The notes below the pieces were generated by a model. The model was not told the origin of the DNA, searched no databases, and saw only the letters and a list, made by a program, of their open reading frames with translations. From the NCBI GenBank assembly GCA_022792335.1, contig JAAWAV010000011.1, forward strand, positions 1-50,633: a stretch of 50,633 nucleotides of DNA, given 5' to 3'. This document shows, in pieces, positions 7,222 to 14,978 of the stretch (position 1 is its first letter; the number at the start of each line of letters is the position of its first letter). The stretch comes from Lachnospiraceae bacterium. Lineage in GTDB: Bacteria; Bacillota; Clostridia; Lachnospirales; Lachnospiraceae. The translations under genes were made by a program, and so were the position numbers.

Positions 7222-8067
7222 TTACCTCCTGATCATCTCTATGGTATCTGCTTTCGCATTTATCTGAATCTTACCCTCCTTCAGAAGATGGCCCACCGCC
7301 CGTTTAAAGGCATTTTTACTAAGGCCCGTCTCCAGACGGATCAGGTCCGAATCGGATTTGTCTGTGAAGGGCAGCTTTCCCCCGTAATCCTCAATCAGGG
7401 AATACACTGCTTCTGCATCGATATTCATCTGTTTGTATGCTTTTTTCCGGACGCTTAAGACTAACTTTCCATCGCTTCGGACTCTGGCTACTCTCGCCTC
7501 CACCGTCTCTCCTGACCGGAGCGTCCGGTCAAGCTCCACGGCCGGAATCATACCAAAATATCTGCCGTCCACGGCCACGAAACCGCCCAGATCCCGGTTG
7601 ATATCATAAAGCACTCCTGACACTGAATCATCCTTTTTATAAGGAGAATCTTCTTTCAGATAACGCTCCACCCGCATGGTAGCGCACAGCCTTCTACTCT
7701 TGTCCAGATAGAGAGCCACATAAACTGGTTCTCCCTTCTTCACCTTCCATTTCTGCTCCTTAAAAGGAAGAAACAGGTCCCGCTCCAGGCCCCATTCTAA
7801 AAATGCGCCGATGCTTCCTGTCTCCGCCACTGTGAGAACTCCCAGTTCCCCAAGGGTAAGGAACGGTTCGTTCACCGTGGCGATCAGACGGTCCTCAGAA
7901 TCCTTATAGAGAAACACTTCCAGCTCATCGCCCACATTCAGCTCTTCTGGCACCTGTTTTTTAGGAAGAAGGACTCCTGTTTGTGCATCTTCCTTCTCGC
8001 CCAGATACACACCGTTCTCTCTCTTCCTGAGCACCTTAAGGACCTGCTTTTTTCCAAGTTCTATCAT
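7222..8067 (-). CDS. cvfB: CvfB-type S1 RNA-binding protein
   Basis: A 281-residue RNA-binding protein of the CvfB (YitL) family: several S1-type OB-fold domains followed by a C-terminal winged helix (about 215-281, ending in the NAFKRAVGHLLKEGKI helix-wing). CvfB affects virulence gene expression in Staphylococcus; its role in Clostridia is undefined. The DSVSGVLYDINRDLGGFVAVDGRYFGMIP segment is the third S1-like domain. Located between the thioesterase gene and ridA on the same strand. The RBS is weak (AAAGAGA). Confidence 0.85.
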   Translation of the reverse strand: MIELGKKQVLKVLRKRENGVYLGEKEDAQTGVLLPKKQVPEELNVGDELEVFLYKDSEDRLIATVNEPFLTLGELGVLTVAETGSIGAFLEWGLERDLFLPFKEQKWKVKKGEPVYVALYLDKSRRLCATMRVERYLKEDSPYKKDDSVSGVLYDINRDLGGFVAVDGRYFGMIPAVELDRTLRSGETVEARVARVRSDGKLVLSVRKKAYKQMNIDAEAVYSLIEDYGGKLPFTDKSDSDLIRLETGLSKNAFKRAVGHLLKEGKIQINAKADTIEMIRR

Positions 8068-8181
8068 TCTCTTTTTATCCTCTTCTCTGTTATGCTCTTT
8101 TTGTCATACTTTTTATTATGCTTTTTTTACTATACGCTTCCTTTTTAATCTTTTTATTCTTCCCTGGCCGATACCTTTTTT

Positions 8182-8886
8182 CTATACCCTCGCTTCCAGT
8201 ACTGCGTAAATCTGGCCTTCCGTCCCCTTCAATACAACTGTATGGCTGTCCATTCCTCTGTATACTGCCGGCACAATCTGATCTCCGTGCCTGGCGGCGT
8301 GCTGATAAGCCACTCGGAGTTTTCTGACTCCGGATGCTGCCGGAAGCCATTCTTCTGCCATTTCAATATATTTGGCATTGTTCACATGGCCGTTGGTATC
8401 AATCTGAGCCTTTCTCACAGGAAACGCCGGATATTCCTCCAGACTTTCTGGGATCCGTATCTTTCTTCCCACTTCTTCCATCTCAAGAGGGGCTTCTTCC
8501 CCATAAACGGCCACTACCTCTGTATTTACCCGCTCCGGCCGCCCCGTCTCCACATTCATATAAACCCAAGTGGAGGCGGCCCGGACAAGGTCCTCTCCCT
8601 CTCCGTCCCGGATAACAAAGTTCCGGTAACCATACATGGCCTTAAATCCGCTGGCCCAGGTACCTATGGTAATTTGCTCCTTAAGTTTGGGCATCCTCCG
8701 AAACTCGATCTGCCAGGCTGATAGAAACCAGGCCCGTCCGATCTGTCTCATGGGTTCCACACCCACTCCCAGTTCTTCTGACTGAAAGGTACTGCAATCC
8801 TGCATATAATGAACAGCGCTGCTGAGGCTTAAGTGCCCGTCCTCTCCCGTTTCGCTGTATCTGACTCTGCTTTTAAAAGAATACAT
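8182..8886 (-). CDS. Acyl-ACP thioesterase (FatA/FatB family)
   Basis: A 234-residue thioesterase made of two tandem hot-dog folds; it releases free fatty acids from acyl carrier protein, setting chain length or disposing of acyl groups. The second hot dog carries the catalytic motif DTNGHVNNAKYIEMAEEWLP at 163-182, with Asp163, Asn165, His167 and an acidic residue about ten positions on. The first hot dog starts at RVRYSETGEDGHLS. Bacterial FatA-like enzymes of this length are common in Clostridia. GGGAGA serves as RBS. The 114-bp gap to cvfB is T-rich and holds nothing recognisable. Confidence 0.9.
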   Translation of the reverse strand: MYSFKSRVRYSETGEDGHLSLSSAVHYMQDCSTFQSEELGVGVEPMRQIGRAWFLSAWQIEFRRMPKLKEQITIGTWASGFKAMYGYRNFVIRDGEGEDLVRAASTWVYMNVETGRPERVNTEVVAVYGEEAPLEMEEVGRKIRIPESLEEYPAFPVRKAQIDTNGHVNNAKYIEMAEEWLPAASGVRKLRVAYQHAARHGDQIVPAVYRGMDSHTVVLKGTEGQIYAVLEARV

Positions 8887-8999
8887 CTGTTTTTTCTCCC
8901 GGTATCTTGACGATGCCCATTTTTCAGTCTATAATTCTCTGGACATTATAGCACATTTGTGTGAAAATTGCTCTTATTTTTTTATTTTCGGAGGATTTT

Positions 9000-9779
9000 A
9001 TGATTCGGCTCATTGCAAGTGATATGGACGGTACCATTTTGAGAGACGGCGCCCAGACGCTCCCGCCCCGTATTGTTCCCATTTTGCGGGAATTGATCGG
9101 ACAGGATTTTCTTTTTGTGGCCGCCAGCGGAAGGCAGTATGCCAACTTAAGACGGTTGATGGGAACTTTGGCAAATGACGTGGACTATATCTGTGAAAAC
9201 GGCGCTTTTGCCGTCCATAAGGGAGAAATTATTTACAAGGCCACCATGGACCGAGCACTGGGACAAGAGCTGATGGCCGATATTCTGGCCGCAAAGGACT
9301 GCGAAGTGCAGCTTTCCGGCGTGGAGACTGCCTACATTCAGCCGAAACGACAGTCCTATACGGATCATCTGAAACATATTCTAAAAAATAATATTACGGA
9401 GGTGGACGATATTTTCTCCACTTCCGAGGATTATATCAAAATTTCCGCCTATGTTCACGGCGACGGGACGGAGCGATATTTGGAGCAGTTTAAGGAGCGG
9501 TGGGGTCGCCAGTTTCTCCTGGCCTCTACCTGCCCCCACTGGATTGACTTTATTCCGCCGGATATTCATAAGGGCCGCGCTATGGAAGCTCTTATGGATA
9601 TCCTGGACGTTTCGAAAGAAGAAGTCATGGCTTTCGGTGATAATTACAACGATCTGGAGCTTCTGGCCTGTGCTGTGGAAAGCTATGCCGTCTCCACCGC
9701 GAAGCCGGAGGTCATCGCCGCCTGTCGCCATACTTGTGAATATGTGGAGGATGTGCTGCAAAGGTTGCTTCATCCTTAG
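9000..9779 (+). CDS. Cof-type HAD-IIB phosphatase
   Basis: A second HAD-IIB phosphatase, 259 residues. Motif I is DMDGT at residues 8-12, motif II is AASGRQ, and motif III/IV appear as KGRAMEAL and GDNYNDLELL. The C2B cap lies between about 85 and 190. The ATG at 9000 follows TTCGGAGGATTTT; an in-frame upstream ATG at 8961 has no RBS. It converges on the flavodoxin gene with only 8 bases between stop codons. The substrate cannot be deduced; it is not closely similar to the HAD protein at 3463-4278. Confidence 0.9.
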   Translation: MIRLIASDMDGTILRDGAQTLPPRIVPILRELIGQDFLFVAASGRQYANLRRLMGTLANDVDYICENGAFAVHKGEIIYKATMDRALGQELMADILAAKDCEVQLSGVETAYIQPKRQSYTDHLKHILKNNITEVDDIFSTSEDYIKISAYVHGDGTERYLEQFKERWGRQFLLASTCPHWIDFIPPDIHKGRAMEALMDILDVSKEEVMAFGDNYNDLELLACAVESYAVSTAKPEVIAACRHTCEYVEDVLQRLLHP

Positions 9780-9787
9780 ACTTCCTG

Positions 9788-10339
9788 TCAGTTTCTTTTG
9801 TTTTGGACTGCTTGGGAATGTTTCGTTTCCCGGAGAGATTCCAAAATGGGAATCGTATAAGATCTGTCAGAAATATCATAAGATTGTCGGATCATCCGTG
9901 CCATCGTCTCCTCCTCCGGCGTCTTTTCTTTCTTTTTATTTACTACGGAGGCAAACAGCTTCATCATGGCCTTTGAAACGGCTCCCATCCGCTCATAGCG
10001 CAGTCCCCCCGGCAGATAGAAGGCTTTGATATCTTTTCCCAAAGCGCTGAGAGTTTTCAAAAATGATTCCACTTCCGGATTTTCTGCAGGGGAGGCTCCT
10101 ACGGCAAATAAAACTTTCTGTTTTTCTTGCCACTGAGGAAGTATCTCCCGAAACCAGCGAATCTTCTTAAGCTGCCCGGCATGGCACCAGCTCCCAAATA
10201 GAATCGTGTCATACTGGGAAAAATCAATGGTGTCCTTTTTTTCAAAGGCAATATAAGGACACAAAAGTTCCTCTGCCATCCACTTTGCATACTGTTTTGT
10301 AAATCCAGTCTGTGAATGATAAATAATGACCGGTTTCAT
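9788..10339 (-). CDS. Flavodoxin-domain protein
   Basis: A 183-residue protein with an N-terminal flavodoxin-like FMN site: YHSQTGFTKQYAKW (7-20) is the phosphate-binding loop, and YDTILFGSWCHAGQLKK forms the second flavin contact. The C-terminal third (NKKKEKTPEEETMARMIRQS) departs from classical flavodoxins and resembles the menaquinone-dependent protoporphyrinogen-oxidase-like flavodoxins. It probably carries electrons or acts as a small oxidoreductase in the cytoplasm. Its start is 27 bases after the TetR stop codon on the same strand, so TetR probably controls it. Confidence 0.85.
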   Translation of the reverse strand: MKPVIIYHSQTGFTKQYAKWMAEELLCPYIAFEKKDTIDFSQYDTILFGSWCHAGQLKKIRWFREILPQWQEKQKVLFAVGASPAENPEVESFLKTLSALGKDIKAFYLPGGLRYERMGAVSKAMMKLFASVVNKKKEKTPEEETMARMIRQSYDISDRSYTIPILESLRETKHSQAVQNKRN

Positions 10340-10366
10340 CTTGACTCCTCCTGTTTGGTTTCTGTT

Positions 10367-11089
10367 TTATAGTTTCCCCTCGCCATACTTTCCTCTCTCT
10401 GTTGTTTTTTCTATACGGATTTCTTCCGTCTGTTCCTCTCTTTCCATCTGATGTTTCATCTGTTTTTTTGCCGGAATACGGTACAGACTGGCAAACTGCC
10501 GGATATGCTTCTCAAAGGCCTCTCTCGCTTCTTCCAGGCTATCGCAGGTATGGAACAGCAGAAATACCGGACCATAAAATTCCATGGCTGTCGTCTTTGG
10601 ATCTGCCTTCTTAAATTCCCCCAGCTCCATAAGCGCGGCAAAAAGTTTGCTTTGAAAACGGAGTGGGTAATCTCTGTAAAGGCTCCTGTAAATCTTTTTC
10701 GCCTCTTCATTTTCATACTGATTGACCAGCAGAAGTTTCCTAAACTGTACATTCCAGGGATCGTCGAAAAAATAACCGAATGTAGAAAATAAAAGCTCTT
10801 CCAGACGAGATAATTCCACTCCCTGATACATGGACAGGTCGTCCCCTTCTGCAAAAGGCAGGCTGTGGGTCCTGAAATATTCCTCTGCCTTTTTGAAGCA
10901 GTACTGCACAATTGTATCAAAGATATCCTGCTTATTCTTAAAATGGTAGTACAGGGAGCTTTCCCGAAGTCCCGCCTTTCCGGCAATATCGCGGACGGAT
11001 ACAGCCCCGTAACCTTTTTCAGAAAACAGGGCAAGCGCCGCTGTAACGATCCGATCTTTCGTATTTTGTACGTCTGTTTTTTCTTCCAT
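10367..11089 (-). CDS. TetR/AcrR family regulator
   Basis: A 240-residue TetR-type repressor. The DNA-binding domain is at about residues 9-55: DRIVTAALALFSEKGYGAVS, then VRDIAGKAGLRESSLYYHFKNKQDIF. The C-terminal ligand domain is unremarkable; the last 25 residues are strongly charged. I chose the ATG at 11089 because AGGAGGGAG lies upstream; in-frame TTG/GTG codons up to 11155 lack an RBS. A TTGACA-17-TATATT promoter at 11196-11224 overlaps a long perfect palindrome, which points to tight autoregulation. The flavodoxin gene follows in the same operon. Confidence 0.88.
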   Translation of the reverse strand: MEEKTDVQNTKDRIVTAALALFSEKGYGAVSVRDIAGKAGLRESSLYYHFKNKQDIFDTIVQYCFKKAEEYFRTHSLPFAEGDDLSMYQGVELSRLEELLFSTFGYFFDDPWNVQFRKLLLVNQYENEEAKKIYRSLYRDYPLRFQSKLFAALMELGEFKKADPKTTAMEFYGPVFLLFHTCDSLEEAREAFEKHIRQFASLYRIPAKKQMKHQMEREEQTEEIRIEKTTERGKYGEGKL

Positions 11090-11174
11090 ACGTGTTTCTC
11101 CCTCCTGCCGGACTCCACTGGTTTTCCCTTTTCTTTTCTCCACTCTCTTTCGCAAACAGAGCTTCCATCACTCA

Positions 11175-11219
11175 AATCGAACAATCGTTAGATATAATAT
11201 ATCTAACGATTGTTCGATT
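11175..11219. promoter_or_regulatory. 45-bp palindromic TetR operator
   Basis: Two perfect 22-bp arms (11175-11196 and 11198-11219) around one central base; each arm contains CGAACAATCGTTAGATAT. It covers the spacer and -10 of the tetR promoter. A site this long could hold two TetR dimers. Confidence 0.9.
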
Positions 11220-11224
11220 GTCAA
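11196..11224 (-). promoter_or_regulatory. Promoter of tetR-flavodoxin
   Basis: On the minus strand TTGACA (11224-11219), 17-bp spacer, TATATT (11201-11196). The -10 and spacer are inside the palindromic operator. Confidence 0.85.
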
Positions 11225-11236
11225 GGAACAAAAACC

Positions 11237-11446
11237 TCACCCACTCACAGGCATATATTTGTCGAGATATTCCTCGACTGCTTTCATATACTGCTTGTAT
11301 ATTTTATCGTCATTTTGCAGTCCGTGTCCCGAATGGGGCATTTCAAAATACTTATAATCCACGCCGTTTTCTTTCAGAGCATTTACCAGATATACGGCGC
11401 TTCCAAACGGACACACACGATCGTGGGCGAAGAAATATTTATGTGA
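11237..11446 (-). pseudogene. 3' fragment of an alpha/beta-hydrolase (esterase) gene
   Basis: About 70 residues of the C-terminal end of an alpha/beta-hydrolase of the acetyl-esterase type: KYFFAHDRVCPFGSAVYLVN resembles the acid-residue loop and the following helix (ALKENGVDYKYFEMP), then HSGHGL with the catalytic histidine, then the terminal helix. The nucleophile elbow and oxyanion hole are absent. Homology seems to stop near 11446, where the 5' remnant of a TetR gene on the other strand begins. No start codon or RBS. It is therefore a dead gene fragment. Confidence 0.8.
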
Positions 11447-11919
11447 TAGAGCATATAACGGAATCTCTCCTAACACTATTGGAAGATAAGGCGATTGAGG
11501 ATATTTCCATCAGCGAATTATGTGACAATGCAGGCATTGGATGGGCTTCTTTCTACCGAAACTATACTAGCAAAGAAAATATTTTAAGGGCATATATCAA
11601 TAAATTATTTGATGGTTGGAAAAGTGGTTGGGAGAAAAATAACGGCCTTCCCCTTAGTTCTGTTATTGGCATGATATTCGAGCATTTTGAGCAACATAAA
11701 GCCTTTTATCATCTTTTGAATGAACGTCGCCTTACTTATTTGTTAAAAGATGTCATTTTAGACATGATGGAATTTAAACCAGATCTGCCTGGAAACGAGG
11801 TTTATGCAAAAGCATTTGTTGCATATAGCCTGTATGGCTGGGTAGAAGTATGGTTTCAGAGAGGAATGCAGGAACCCGCAGAAGAAATGAAACAGCTATT
11901 CCGAAGTCAAGGGATATAA
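11442..11919 (+). pseudogene. TetR/AcrR regulator gene lacking its 5' end
   Basis: About 155 residues of a TetR-type regulator. The HTH is visible (DISISELCDNAGIGWASFYR followed by NYTSKENILRAYI), as is the C-terminal helical domain ending in EEMKQLFRSQGI. Roughly ten N-terminal residues, the start codon and the promoter seem to be lost. A GTG at 11442 could still serve as start, but the bases before it belong to the truncated hydrolase gene and carry only a weak GAAGAA. The stretch is more A+T-rich than its neighbours, hinting at an acquired segment. A hairpin terminator follows. Confidence 0.75.
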
Positions 11920-11938
11920 TCAGCAGATAATAAAGCAT

Positions 11939-11965
11939 GGGCAGGTAAGAACCTCCTTACCCGCC
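11939..11965 (+). terminator. Terminator after the truncated tetR
   Basis: GGGCAGGTAAG pairs with CTTACCCGCCC (one mismatch), loop AACCT; T-rich tract (ACTTTTTG) begins 8 bases later. Confidence 0.65.
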
Positions 11966-12027
11966 CTGATTGAACTTTTTGTTCGGAGCTATACTCCATA
12001 CAAAAAGTTTTTATTGAGGTATGATAC

Positions 12028-12058
12028 ATAAAAACACCGTACTGATTTCTCAGTACGG
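12028..12058 (-). terminator. Terminator of tRNA-Gln
   Basis: Minus strand: CCGTACTGA, loop GAAA, TCAGTACGG, then TGTTTTTATG. The stem is perfect (9 bp) with a GNRA-like tetraloop. Confidence 0.85.
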
Positions 12059-12068
12059 CATCTCTTCG

Positions 12069-12140
12069 CTGGGCTGCAAGGATTCGAACCTTGAAATGCT
12101 GGAGTCAGAGTCCAGTGCCTTACCATTTGGCGACAGCCCA
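12069..12140 (-). tRNA. tRNA-Gln (CTG)
   Basis: Acceptor TGGGCTG pairs with CAGCCCA, discriminator G; anticodon stem CTGGA/TCCAG with loop CTCTGAC gives anticodon CTG; T-arm CAAGG TTCGAAT CCTTG. CCA is not encoded. Confidence 0.94.
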
Positions 12141-12235
12141 TTATTTCTTTGCTGCAACGAAATATAGTATACACGAAAACTTCTGATTTGGCAAGCCCTT
12201 TTTTTAATTTTTTATACTTTTTGGAAAATTTTGTT

Positions 12236-13021
12236 TTATTCTTCCGTATACCGGGAAAGGAAACGTTTTGTCCGCTCTTCCTGCGGATTTCCAAAGACCT
12301 GTTGGGGCGTCCCCTGTTCCAAAATCTGTCCGTCGTCCATAAAAATCACCTGATCTGAGACATCCCTCGCAAAAGCCATCTCGTGGGTCACAATCACCAT
12401 GGTCATATTCCGTTCGGCAAGCTCCCTCATCACCCGCAGCACCTCTCCTGTAAGTTCCGGATCCAAGGCCGAAGTCGGTTCATCAAAGCAGAGAATGTCC
12501 GGGTTCAGCGCAAGCGCTCTTGCGATAGCCACTCTCTGGCACTGGCCGCCAGAAAGCTGATGGGGATAGTTTTTCATCCTGTCTCCCAACCCCATCTGTC
12601 TCAAAAGCTCCTCCGCCTCTCCCTCGATCTTCTCATGAATCTCTTTTTTCCTGGCCTTATAGTCCGGCTGTTCCTTTGCCAGAAGTTCCTTTGCCAACAT
12701 CACATTCCCGAGAGCCGTATACTGAGGAAAGAGATTGAAAGACTGAAATACCAGCCCAAAATGAAGCCGTTTTTTTCGGATCACCGACTCTTTTCTCGAA
12801 AAAGAGTCTGCTCCGTCAAACAGAGTTTCTCCATTCACACGGATCACTCCTCCATCCGGCTGCTCCAGAAAATTCAGACACCGAAGAAGCGTCGTCTTTC
12901 CGCTTCCGGAGGAACCAATCAGAGAAAGGGCCTGTCCTTTTTCCATGGAAAAACTGATATCCTTTAAGACTTCTGTCCGATCAAACGATTTACAGATATG
13001 TTCCACCTCTAAAATTGCCAT
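12236..13021 (-). CDS. Polar amino-acid ABC transporter, ATP-binding protein
   Basis: A 261-residue ATPase of the PAAT importer family (GlnQ/ArtP/HisP type). Walker A is GSSGSGKT at 36-43, the signature [15 protein letters not shown] lies in the middle, and Walker B is [13 protein letters not shown]. It energises the permease encoded just upstream; permease and ATPase genes are 14 bases apart. GGAGGAC is the RBS. The middle segment [20 protein letters not shown] is longer than in GlnQ, a common feature of clostridial members. Transported amino acid not determinable; cystine, arginine and glutamine systems all look alike at this level. Confidence 0.93.
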   Translation of the reverse strand: MAILEVEHICKSFDRTEVLKDISFSMEKGQALSLIGSSGSGKTTLLRCLNFLEQPDGGVIRVNGETLFDGADSFSRKESVIRKKRLHFGLVFQSFNLFPQYTALGNVMLAKELLAKEQPDYKARKKEIHEKIEGEAEELLRQMGLGDRMKNYPHQLSGGQCQRVAIARALALNPDILCFDEPTSALDPELTGEVLRVMRELAERNMTMVIVTHEMAFARDVSDQVIFMDDGQILEQGTPQQVFGNPQEERTKRFLSRYTEE

Positions 13022-13035
13022 CGTTTTTGTCCTCC

Positions 13036-13722
13036 TTATCGGAAATAATCTAACTTCTTTTCCAGTTTTCCAAGAAGTATCGTCACCATACCATTCCAGA
13101 TTAGGTAATAAAAAGCCGTAAAGAACATGGGCCAGATGGCTCCGGAAATCCCTTGGGAGCCTTTCATAAAGGCCTGTCCGGCCCAGATAATCTCCTGCAA
13201 CGCAATGATCCTTGCCAAAGAGGTATCCTTCACCAGTGTGATAACTTCGTTGGATACCGGCGGCACAATCCGTTTCACCATCTGCAACAGTTTTACCCGG
13301 AAGAAAATCTGACTCTTTGTCATACCGAGGACCAGTCCAGCTTCCTCTTGTCCTTCCGGAATGCTCTGAATCCCGCCCCGGTAAATTTCTGAAAAATAGC
13401 AGGCATAGTTGATGATAAAGCCAATGGAAGCAGCCAGAAAACGACCGGATTCTCCACTTCCCCAGATATTGTTTTTAAAGACCAGTCCGGGGAAAAAATA
13501 GAGAATCAGAAGCTGTATCATAAGAGGCGTTCCCCGGATGATCCAGACAATCAGCCTGGACAGCCAGCTTAAAGGCTTAAACCGGGACATGGATCCAAAT
13601 GCGATCACCAGTCCCAGGGGCAGCGCACCGATAAGCGTCACGAAAAAGAGCTTTAAAGTCTGCAAAAAGCCGGCGTTTAACGCCCGCAAAACGATCGGCA
13701 TCTGTTCCATCATCAGTTCCAT
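13036..13722 (-). CDS. Polar amino-acid ABC transporter, permease
   Basis: A 228-residue inner-membrane permease of the HisMQ/GlnP type with about five transmembrane helices. The EAA loop that docks on the ATPase is seen as [20 protein letters not shown] followed by [12 protein letters not shown]. Only one permease gene is present, so it would act as a homodimer. RBS CAGGAGAG. It lies between the binding-protein gene and the ATPase gene; a strong hairpin in the 116-bp gap before it could lower its expression relative to the binding protein. Confidence 0.93.
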   Translation of the reverse strand: MELMMEQMPIVLRALNAGFLQTLKLFFVTLIGALPLGLVIAFGSMSRFKPLSWLSRLIVWIIRGTPLMIQLLILYFFPGLVFKNNIWGSGESGRFLAASIGFIINYACYFSEIYRGGIQSIPEGQEEAGLVLGMTKSQIFFRVKLLQMVKRIVPPVSNEVITLVKDTSLARIIALQEIIWAGQAFMKGSQGISGAIWPMFFTAFYYLIWNGMVTILLGKLEKKLDYFR

Positions 13723-13787
13723 AATACTCTCCTGTAAAAAATCTTATTCTCTCCGCCTGAAGCCAAAAGGCTGTGGCAAAACAGTCG

Positions 13788-13816
13788 GATACCGGAAGCC
13801 ATCGGCTCCCGGTATC
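13788..13816 (-). other. Intercistronic hairpin between binding-protein and permease genes
   Basis: GATACCGG/CCGGTATC outer stem with inner AGCC/GGCT and a small loop. No T-run follows, so it is more likely an mRNA-stabilising or attenuating hairpin than a full terminator; such a structure typically gives more binding protein than permease. Confidence 0.65.
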
Positions 13817-13838
13817 TGCCATCCCATAAAATCACGAA

Positions 13839-14747
13839 CTACTGCTCAATGATAGCTGCCTGTACGCCGTAAGTCTCCGCACACTTTAACATCGATCCGT
13901 CTGCATAGCTCTCGGCAAAAAACTGATTCAGAGCCTCCGCCAAATCGGAACCCTTACGGAATCCAACGCCATATTCCTCACCGTTTAAGCTGACGGTATA
14001 GGTCAGGTCCGCATAGCCGGTTCCCTCTCCTACCATGGCCCCGGCCATCAGAGAGTCGATGATCGCCGCGTCTGACGTTCCGGCTGCTACTTCCATCAGC
14101 GCATCCGACTGCTGGCTCACCGGAGTATAATTCAGTTCCCTGGTTTTCGCCTCTGCCTCTCCGGCGCTTCCTGCTTCCACAGCAAAAGTCAGTTCGGAAA
14201 GGCTTGCCTCTTCCTGATACTGCTCCGCCTTATCTGTAGGTACAATCACAGTCTGAGCATTCTGGCAATAAGGTTTGGAGCATTCCATGGCGCTTGTCAC
14301 CTCATCTGTCAGCGTCATCCCGTTCCATACACAGTCAATGCTCTTCCCGTCCAGCTCCAGGATCTTATTATCCCATACAATCTCTACAAATTCCACCTCA
14401 ACACCCAGGCTCTCGGCAAATGCCTTCGCCATATCAGCGTCAAAACCGACCCACTCGCCGCTCTCGTTCTGGTAATCCATCGGCTCAAATTCAGTGATTC
14501 CCACTACCAGCTTTCCCTTGTCCTTCACATAGGCCATGTCGCTGTCAGAAGCGTCCTTCGTCTCAGTCCCGCCTGCTGTTTCCTTCGCGCCTTCCGTATC
14601 TGTCTTTGCATCTGTTTCTGCCTTTGTGTCAGTCTCTGTTTTGCTCGTCGCCGCTTTTGTTTCGTCTTTTTCATCCTTTCCGCCGCAGCCTGCAAAAACT
14701 CCCGCCACGACCACAGCCGCCATCAGCAATGCCGCCAGTTTTTTCAT
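13839..14747 (-). CDS. Amino-acid ABC transporter, substrate-binding lipoprotein
   Basis: A 302-residue extracytoplasmic binding protein anchored as lipoprotein: signal peptide with lipobox VFAGC, lipidated Cys21. Residues 24-70 are a low-complexity linker rich in Lys, Thr, Glu and Asp (repeats of TETDTKAETDAKTDTE type). The bilobed domain begins near 75 (KGKLVVGITEFEPMDYQNES) and shows the SBP_bac_3 pattern, including GFDADMAKAFAESLG and EYGVGFRKGSDLAEALN. It is the first gene of the operon, with RBS AGGAGGA, divergent from the flavodiiron gene. Ligand specificity is not evident. Confidence 0.93.
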   Translation of the reverse strand: MKKLAALLMAAVVVAGVFAGCGGKDEKDETKAATSKTETDTKAETDAKTDTEGAKETAGGTETKDASDSDMAYVKDKGKLVVGITEFEPMDYQNESGEWVGFDADMAKAFAESLGVEVEFVEIVWDNKILELDGKSIDCVWNGMTLTDEVTSAMECSKPYCQNAQTVIVPTDKAEQYQEEASLSELTFAVEAGSAGEAEAKTRELNYTPVSQQSDALMEVAAGTSDAAIIDSLMAGAMVGEGTGYADLTYTVSLNGEEYGVGFRKGSDLAEALNQFFAESYADGSMLKCAETYGVQAAIIEQ

Positions 14748-14915
14748 AATTAAAATCCTCCTCGTTTCGATAATTTCTCCTCAATTTTGTCTACGCCTGA
14801 CGCCGACTATGTTATAGTAGCACATTATCACAATAAAGCGCAAGCGTTTTTTCGTATTTTTCTGCATTTTTCGGAAAACAATAGGAATATCCTCTTCCCT
14901 TTGATAAGAACCGTA

Positions 14916-14924
14916 TGCTATAAT
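14916..14924 (+). promoter_or_regulatory. Extended -10 promoter of the flavodiiron gene
   Basis: TGCTATAAT, an extended -10, 55 bases before the start codon. No good -35 is seen at 17 bp. Confidence 0.6.
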
Positions 14925-14978
14925 AACTAGAACTATCTGTTAAACATAAACTTTTCAAAATGAAGGAGTGAATTAGCC

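Noticed and set aside
8068-8181. Repeated CTTTTT/ATGC words between cvfB and the thioesterase gene
   Set aside because: Low-complexity T-rich sequence without a stable stem or a regular period.
11092-11441. Long open frame upstream of the truncated TetR that would extend its N-terminus
   Set aside because: It runs antisense through the promoter, the operator and the hydrolase fragment; no RBS and no TetR-like sequence.
11989-12294. 101-codon frame across tRNA-Gln
   Set aside because: It is antisense or overlapping to a clear tRNA and terminator and has no RBS.
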